64,000 nucleotides of DNA from Streptomyces sp. MspMP-M5 (GTDB lineage Bacteria > Actinomycetota > Actinomycetes > Streptomycetales > Streptomycetaceae): the NCBI RefSeq assembly GCF_000373585.1, contig NZ_KB891902.1, forward strand, positions 18,307-82,306, in the 5' to 3' direction. Below the pieces are notes generated by a model. The model searched no databases. It was not told where the DNA came from and saw only the letters and a list, made by a program, of their open reading frames with translations. Positions 59,167 through 64,000 of this stretch are shown piece by piece (position 1 is the first letter of the stretch; each line of letters opens with the position of its first letter). The position numbers were made by a program, and so were the translations under genes.

Positions 59167-59988
59167 ATGGAGACGACGAACAGGTCGGGGCACCCTCTGC
59201 CCTACGACACCTATCAGCAGGCGATCGAGCAGGAGACGCTGCGCTTCGCCGAGGTGGTCAAAGGTGTGGATCCCCAGACCGCCGTGCCCTCCTGTCCCGG
59301 TTGGACGCTGACCGAGCTCACCCATCACGTGGGAGCGTTGCAGCGCTGGTTCTGCACGTTGCTGAGCCGCCTGGTGCAGGAGCCGCCCCGCAGCCGTGAG
59401 GTGGAGCTGGGGCTGCCGGAACGTGTCGAGGAGTACGCCGACTGGGTGGCGCAGGGTGTCCCTGCGGTGAGCGCCGTGCTGCGGGCGACGGATCCCCTGG
59501 CTCCCATGTGGGCCTGGGGAGACGACCAGCACGCGCGGTTCTGGGCCCGTCGGATGCTGTTCGAAACCCTTGTGCACCGGGCGGACGCGGAGCGTGCGGT
59601 CGGCCGGGAATCGGAGATCGATCCCACACTGGCAGCGGACGGGGTGGACGAGTTCCTCGTCAACCTGCCCTACGCGGGCCTCTTCGCCCCGGCCGTGACG
59701 AAGCTGCGCGGCAACGGCGAGGTGATCGCTTTCCAGTGCTTGGACGGTACCGGCGACATCGGCGAGGAGTGGCGGGTGCGGTTGGACCCGGACGGCTTCC
59801 GTCTGCTGCCAGGCCGATCGACTGGCACTGACGCCGAGCTGTCCGGCGCGGAGACGGCGGCGGTCCGGGGCCAGGCAACGGACCTTCTGATGGTGCTCTA
59901 CGGGCGACGGTCGTACCAGGAAACCGCCTTCCACGTCTCGGGCGAGACCGCGGCACTCGACCGTTGGTTCGCCCACACCGCTTTCTGA
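59167..59988 (+). CDS. Maleylpyruvate-isomerase-family (DinB-like) protein
   Basis: The 273-residue protein has the family start VPSCPGWTLTELTHHVGALQRW (His metal ligand) and the later RRMLFETLVHRADAE, two of the metal-binding motifs of the mycothiol-dependent DinB-like family, plus the C-terminal MDMPI-type domain. Substrate unknown. GGAAGG 9 nt upstream favours ATG 59167 over ATG 59146. Confidence 0.85.
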   Translation: METTNRSGHPLPYDTYQQAIEQETLRFAEVVKGVDPQTAVPSCPGWTLTELTHHVGALQRWFCTLLSRLVQEPPRSREVELGLPERVEEYADWVAQGVPAVSAVLRATDPLAPMWAWGDDQHARFWARRMLFETLVHRADAERAVGRESEIDPTLAADGVDEFLVNLPYAGLFAPAVTKLRGNGEVIAFQCLDGTGDIGEEWRVRLDPDGFRLLPGRSTGTDAELSGAETAAVRGQATDLLMVLYGRRSYQETAFHVSGETAALDRWFAHTAF

Positions 59989-60191
59989 CCCGCGTCGAGG
60001 AGTCCACTGCCACGGCCGGCCGCCTGGCCGTCCCTTCACAGGGCCGTCGAGGGAGACGTTGAGCAGGGACCAGGCGCAACGGGTGGGTGTCGTGGCCACC
60101 GCGGACGATGTTCTTGGCGCCGGTCCCACAGATGACGTGAGGTGCGCTCGGACGGATGCCGGAACGCACCTCATGTGACGGAACCGGAGCT

Positions 60192-60967
60192 TCAGTAACG
60201 GACCGGCAGGGGCCTGGAGTCCGTGGTCCCGTGCGGAGCGGTCACAGTGGCCGCGCCATGGGTGGTGGAGGCATGGCTGCCGCCGGTGACGGTCAGGGGG
60301 CCAGCAGTTGGCCGTCAGGAGAGGTAGTAGTAGAGCCCGATCTTGGCCGTGCTGCCGGAGGTGGCATGGTCGACGCCGCTGGTGGTGGCGTCGACCGGGA
60401 CCCGGGTCACCGACACCGGGGCCGACCAGGTGGCGCCGCCGTCGGTCGAACGGCTCATGACGATCCGGTTGCCGGACGACGTGACGTCGACCTCGATGTA
60501 GCAGGTGCCGTAGTGGGGGCTGGAAGCCGTGTTCGCAGGCGATCCATTCCTTGTCGTAGCCCTGGCCGTCGTTGCCGATCGCCATGACGGGGTTCTGCCA
60601 GCTCGTTCCGTTCGTCGAGCGGCTGACCGTCACACCCGCACCGTTGGCGTTGGAGTCGAGGACCAGGCCGGCGACCATCCAGGTGCGGTGCCTGGCGTCG
60701 TAGGCCACTGCGGGGTCGGAGACGCGCGCCCAACTGCCGCCCTGGTAGGTGGTGATGCCGGGGAGGTTGCCGTGCTGCCAGGTGGTGCCGCCGTCGGTGA
60801 ACCGGCTGACCTGGGAGGAGGCGACGATCGTGTTGCCCCAGGCGTAGGTGTCGGGTTCGAGCTCGGTAGCGTGCTGGCTGGAGGCGTTGGTGAACGGGTC
60901 CGTGCTGATCTGGGTGGGTGTCGAGCGAGGCGCTGCGGAGGCGGCGGGGATGGCGTGGGCCGCGGGG
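60192..60967 (-). pseudogene. Sialidase-like (BNR-repeat) secreted protein, broken
   Basis: From 60967 leftwards the minus strand reads APAAHAIPAASAAPRSTP (end of a signal peptide), then BNR-type strands SRFTDGGTTWQHGNLPG, VSRSTNGTSWQNPVMAIGND and, after a frameshift near 60545, RIVMSRSTDGGATWSAPVSV. The start and most of the signal peptide are missing: coding sequence begins next to the MFS stop. Further frame changes follow around 60315. It resembles extracellular exo-sialidase-like proteins. Confidence 0.75.
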
Positions 60968-60975
60968 GCGGAGAG

Positions 60976-62190
60976 TCATAGGGCGGGAAGCGCGGGGAGG
61001 GCCGCGGCGAGGGCGAGTGCGCCCGTGCCGGCGATGAGGAGCGGGATCTGGCCGTCGGTGCCCCAGGCGAGTCCGGCCCAGAGGCCGGCGATCAGGACGG
61101 CGGCGCCGGTGGCACCCTGGTACAGGCCCTGTGCAGTGCCCTGTTGACTGTCGGGGACGAGGGTGGAGATCCAGGCTTTGCCGACTCCGTCGGTGCAGGC
61201 GTTGAAGCCGCCGTACAGCGGCAGTACGACGAAGACGAGCCAGGGCGTGTGGATGAGGCCGAGGCCGAGGTAGCCGGTGGCGAAGAAGGCCAGTCCGGCG
61301 GCGAACACCAGGGGGCGCGGCAGCCGGTCGGACAGGGCGCCGGCGGGGTAGGACAGGGCGGCGTAGGCGAGGTTGTAGACGGCGTAGGCGCCGATCACTC
61401 CGGCTGTCGTCAGACCGAGGTCGTGTGCGCGCAACAGGAGTAGCGCGTCGGGGAAGTTGAGCAGGTTGAAGGCTGCCAGCAGCGCGAGGGTCCGCCAGAA
61501 GCGGCCGGGCAGTGCGCGCCATGGAGTGCGTGGGGGACCCGCCGGTGCGGAGGTGTCGGCGGCCGTGGCGGTCTTGACGGTCTTGGTGCGGGGGTCGTGG
61601 ACGGCGGTGACCAGGGCCACGGAGGCGACGGCGGGGACGAGGGCGACCCAGAACAGCGAACGCAGGTGATGGTCGAGCGCCTCGTACAGAGCCAGCCCGA
61701 GCAGCGGGCCGACGACGGCGCCGGCGGTGTCGGCGGCGCGATGGAGTCCGAAGACCTTGCCGCGCTGCCCGTTGGGGATGACGTTGATGAGGAGGGCGTC
61801 GCGGGGTGCGGAGCGTATGCCCTTGCCGAGCCGGTCGGTCAGGCGGGCGATCATCACCAGCGGCCATGCGGTGGCGAGGGCGAGCAACAGTTTGCCGAGG
61901 GCGGCCAGGCCGTAGCCGGTGCCGATCAGCGGGCGGCGGGCGATGCGGTCGGCCAGGCGTCCGGCGGCGACCTTGGTGACGGAGGCGGCGCCTTCGGCCA
62001 GGCCCTCGATCGCACCGACGGCGGCGGGCGGAGCGCCGAGCACTATCGTGAGGAAGATCGGCAGGATCGGGTAGAGCAGTTCGCTGGCGGTGTCCTGGAG
62101 GAAGGAGATCCCGCACAGCGTCTTGACGTTGCGGGTCAGCCACACCGGGCCTCGCCCGGCGGGGGGCGGTTCGGAGGCGAGTCCGGTCAT
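60976..62190 (-). CDS. MFS transporter
   Basis: The 404-residue protein has about 12 helices, SFLQDTASELLYPILPIFLT at the start, the loop GRLADRIARRPLIGTGYGLA (motif A) and GKGIRSAPRDALLI, typical of a group of bacterial MFS proteins of unknown substrate. Its ATG overlaps the stop of the M56-type gene by 4 bp, so the two are coupled. Confidence 0.85.
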   Translation of the reverse strand: MTGLASEPPPAGRGPVWLTRNVKTLCGISFLQDTASELLYPILPIFLTIVLGAPPAAVGAIEGLAEGAASVTKVAAGRLADRIARRPLIGTGYGLAALGKLLLALATAWPLVMIARLTDRLGKGIRSAPRDALLINVIPNGQRGKVFGLHRAADTAGAVVGPLLGLALYEALDHHLRSLFWVALVPAVASVALVTAVHDPRTKTVKTATAADTSAPAGPPRTPWRALPGRFWRTLALLAAFNLLNFPDALLLLRAHDLGLTTAGVIGAYAVYNLAYAALSYPAGALSDRLPRPLVFAAGLAFFATGYLGLGLIHTPWLVFVVLPLYGGFNACTDGVGKAWISTLVPDSQQGTAQGLYQGATGAAVLIAGLWAGLAWGTDGQIPLLIAGTGALALAAALPALPAL

Positions 62191-62717
62191 GGGCGCAGTA
62201 CTTCCAGGAACCGTCCGAGCGCCGCGGTGACATCGGCCAGGGCGGTGACGGTGGCGAGGGCGGCGGCCGGTACCGCGATGCGGTAGCGGCTTTGCGGCGG
62301 GACGCCTTGGAGGGCCTGGATGCGGGCGGTCACCTTGTGGCGCAGGTAGGCCAGTGCCGTGGTCGGACCGCCATGCTTGGCGGCGGTGGCGACGGCGGCG
62401 CGGGCCTGGGGACGAGCGGCCAGTGGCCGACTGGCGACAGCCATTGCGGCCTCCTCGTCCGCCCAGCTTTCCAAGGTGAAGGAGAGACGGCCGCGCAGGC
62501 TGCGTAGCAGCGGGTTCAGCGCGCAGGCGGCCCGGGCCAGGGCGGTGTGGCGGTGGTGGCGGTGGGTGAGATGGGCGCGTTCGTGGGCCAGCAGTACGGC
62601 GCGTTCGTCGGCGGGCAGGGCACGCAGGCTGGTCAGGGCACGGTGAAGGGTCAGGCGCGGGCCGGTGGCGGCCAGCAGGGCGGGTGCGAGCAGCGGCAGG
62701 TAGACGGTCAGGTACAC
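62187..62717 (-). CDS. M56-family metallopeptidase, internally shortened
   Basis: The 176 residues begin YLTVYLPLLAPALLAATGPRL, the usual first membrane helix of BlaR1/M56-like peptidases, and then jump to LRALPADERAVLLAHERAHLTHR, which holds the HExxH zinc site. About 100 residues with the next membrane helices, normally in between, are absent, apparently by in-frame deletion. The usual BlaI-type repressor gene is not upstream. It may be inactive. Confidence 0.78.
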   Translation of the reverse strand: MYLTVYLPLLAPALLAATGPRLTLHRALTSLRALPADERAVLLAHERAHLTHRHHRHTALARAACALNPLLRSLRGRLSFTLESWADEEAAMAVASRPLAARPQARAAVATAAKHGGPTTALAYLRHKVTARIQALQGVPPQSRYRIAVPAAALATVTALADVTAALGRFLEVLRP

Positions 62718-63136
62718 GCGGTGGGGTCCTTTGTCCCGTCCTGCGGGCTCGGCATATCGGCTCCTCCTCCCGCCAAGTCCCCTCATCAGGGGCTGTGGCA
62801 CTCCCTTTGTCGCACATCCTGTAGGACTCAGGCCAGACTCACCGCCCGTAAGACTTCGCGGCCGGCCGGCCTGCCCCTGCCGAAAGCTGCCCTGCCGCGC
62901 CCAGCGCCACCGTGCAAGGAGAAACCCGTAGCCGCTGCATGGTGCAATGCTGGCCGTCGACGACGGGCTCAGCCCCGCCAAAGCTGTCAGTGCCTTGTTC
63001 CGATACCGTTGAGTAAGAAGGCCCTCAAGTACCGGCGAAATCCCCATAGGCGATTTCGGCAAGGAATCGGGATTTACTCAGCGAAATCCAGGCAACCTGC
63101 AACGTGGTTCAACTACCAGAGAAGAAGGGGTAATTT
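62718..63136. other. Intergenic region without a gene
   Basis: No convincing frame is present. Near 63100-63136 the sequence is more AT-rich and carries GAAGGGG before the secreted-peptide gene. Confidence 0.45.
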
Positions 63137-63467
63137 ATGTGTCGCATCGCCACCGCTATTCTCGGGTCCACCGCGCTTCTAGGTTCCATTGCCACTCCAG
63201 CGCAGGCTGCCCCTGCTATGCAGTCATCAAGCAGGAGTTCGCGGTAAGGGCAGGTACTGGGGAGCGTACGGAGAGGGCACCGCACGCTGCCCCGAGGGCT
63301 CTGCGGTCCTTGGCGGCGGATGCGACTCCGGGCGCTTGAGAATGTTCGCCTGGACCAACCACCCGACGGATGAGGGTAAGGGCTGGACCGTGCGAGTTGC
63401 AGCTGGTGGCGTGTGGAAATTCTCAGCGGGGACGGCCACGGTCTATGTCGTGTGCGAGTTCGAGTAA
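63137..63467 (+). pseudogene. Small secreted protein, frameshifted
   Basis: A good ribosome site and ATG open a signal peptide (IATAILGSTALLGSIATPAQA), but the frame stops after 36 codons. The next frame, starting just before that stop (near 63230), encodes GRYWGAYGEGTARCPEGSAV, CDSGRLRMFAWTNHPTDEGK and a beta-rich end VYVVCEFE with three Cys. One indel joins the parts into a 110-residue secreted protein. Confidence 0.7.
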
Positions 63468-63674
63468 CAGTAGCCTCTGAGTGCCGATGCCGCCCCACGC
63501 CGTGGCCTGTCAGGCCCGGGCCGGTGTGCTTCACGTTTCGCGGGTGTCTGATCGCTGTGGCGATCAGGGTAATGGCGTCCGGCCGTTGGAGTGGATTTTC
63601 GGCGCGCCTGTGTGACATCGGGCGTGGGGAGGTATCCATTCGGCGTCCGATTGCCTGTCGATGTAGGAGAAGCG

Positions 63675-64000
63675 ATGCGTACGTTCATAGGCCGTTCGCT
63701 TGCCGTCGTGGTGGCGAGTGCGGCGACCGTTGTCCCGATCGCCGAAATATCCCAGGCCGTTTCTCAGAGTCGGTCCTTGGGGGTAAGTGGTGAACACGGC
63801 CGCATGCAGCATCACGACGGATGTGACGCGTGCGCGTGCGGCGACTCCGGCTCAGGCGACGGTGGTGCCGGTGACGGTGGTACCGGTGGCGGCGGTGCGG
63901 TAGGTACCGGCCCTGGTGGTGGTGAGCCGACTGGTACGGGTCCGGGTGGTGGTGAGCCTACTGGTACGGGTCCGGGTGGTGGGGAGCCTACTGGTACGGG
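63675..64000 (+). CDS. Gly-rich secreted repeat protein, 3' end outside window
   Basis: GGAGAAG precedes the ATG. A signal-like N-terminus (LAVVVASAATVVPIAEISQA) is followed by a short Cys cluster (CDACACGDSG), a Gly-rich stretch and tandem GGGEPTGTGP decapeptides that run off the window. It is probably a surface or matrix protein; the total length is unknown. Confidence 0.7.
   Translation, partial: MRTFIGRSLAVVVASAATVVPIAEISQAVSQSRSLGVSGEHGRMQHHDGCDACACGDSGSGDGGAGDGGTGGGGAVGTGPGGGEPTGTGPGGGEPTGTGPGGGEPTGT
63912..64000 (+). repeat. 30-bp tandem repeat coding for GGGEPTGTGP
   Basis: Units start at 63912, 63942 and 63972 and differ at single bases; the array continues beyond the window. Confidence 0.9.

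Noticed and set aside
60138..60173. Inverted repeat TGAGGTGCG/CGCACCTCA as a terminator
   Set aside because: Only 9-bp arms with an 18-nt loop and no clear gene end nearby except a pseudogene; too weak to list.

Overview
The window is very GC-rich, uses strongly GC-biased third codon positions and carries typical actinobacterial families: HMG-CoA reductase of the Streptomyces type, DUF6230/DUF6114, a PPOX F420-type protein, a mycothiol-dependent isomerase family member, PASTA-less Ser/Thr kinases and an ECF41 sigma factor. I read it as Streptomyces chromosome, probably an accessory arm region, because intact genes alternate with many decayed ones. This is inference from gene content, not a taxonomic assignment. 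No rRNA, tRNA, CRISPR array or intact insertion sequence was seen.

Layout. 1-5.8 kb: the 3' part of a LuxR-type regulator, a MarR/SDR divergent pair whose intergenic region and start codons seem deleted, a TPR-gene remnant, an ECF41 sigma factor and a luciferase-like oxidoreductase. 6-13.5 kb: two MFS exporters, an operon of a small membrane protein, a sigma factor and an unusual IclR-type protein, and anhydro-N-acetylmuramate kinase. 13.5-19.8 kb: an acyl-CoA dehydrogenase beside a PadR regulator with a clear operator, a toxin-antitoxin-like pair, decayed GNAT and other fragments, an amidase and a lipoprotein.

20-30 kb is the most interesting part. On the minus strand, in transcription order, lie a benzoylformate-decarboxylase-like ThDP enzyme, a GlcD-type FAD 2-hydroxyacid dehydrogenase, a cytochrome P450, a GHSLGG lipase, an alpha-dioxygenase-like heme peroxidase and a small helical WxG-like protein; most are tightly spaced or overlap. 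Together they could form a lipid alpha-oxidation route: release a fatty acid, 2-(hydro)peroxidise it, oxidise the 2-hydroxy acid to the 2-oxo acid, and decarboxylate it to an aldehyde one carbon shorter. An orphan class I HMG-CoA reductase lies just upstream.

30-46 kb: a GbsR/MarR-type regulator divergent from a DUF4097 protein with phased GTTGC boxes, an EF-hand protein, a Ser/Thr kinase, a methyltransferase broken by one missing base, an F420/PPOX protein, a polysaccharide-deacetylase lipoprotein divergent from a putative glycoside hydrolase, a class A beta-lactamase-like protein, a PLP aminotransferase, 1.5 kb of degenerate DNA with a P450 remnant, a secreted protein and a phosphatidylserine-decarboxylase-family enzyme.

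46-64 kb: a DUF2079 membrane protein divergent from an OmpR-type two-component system across phased ATGAAG boxes, a DHA2 exporter divergent from an AraC regulator, a second Ser/Thr kinase, MarR and enolase genes separated by a 13-bp tandem array, a DUF6230-DUF6114-secreted-protein cassette, a cis-prenyltransferase beside a degenerate PAP2 protein, rhodanese and maleylpyruvate-isomerase-family genes separated by a 19-bp tandem array, a broken sialidase, an MFS/M56 pair in which M56 has lost its middle, a frameshifted secreted peptide and the start of a Gly-rich repeat protein that runs off the end.
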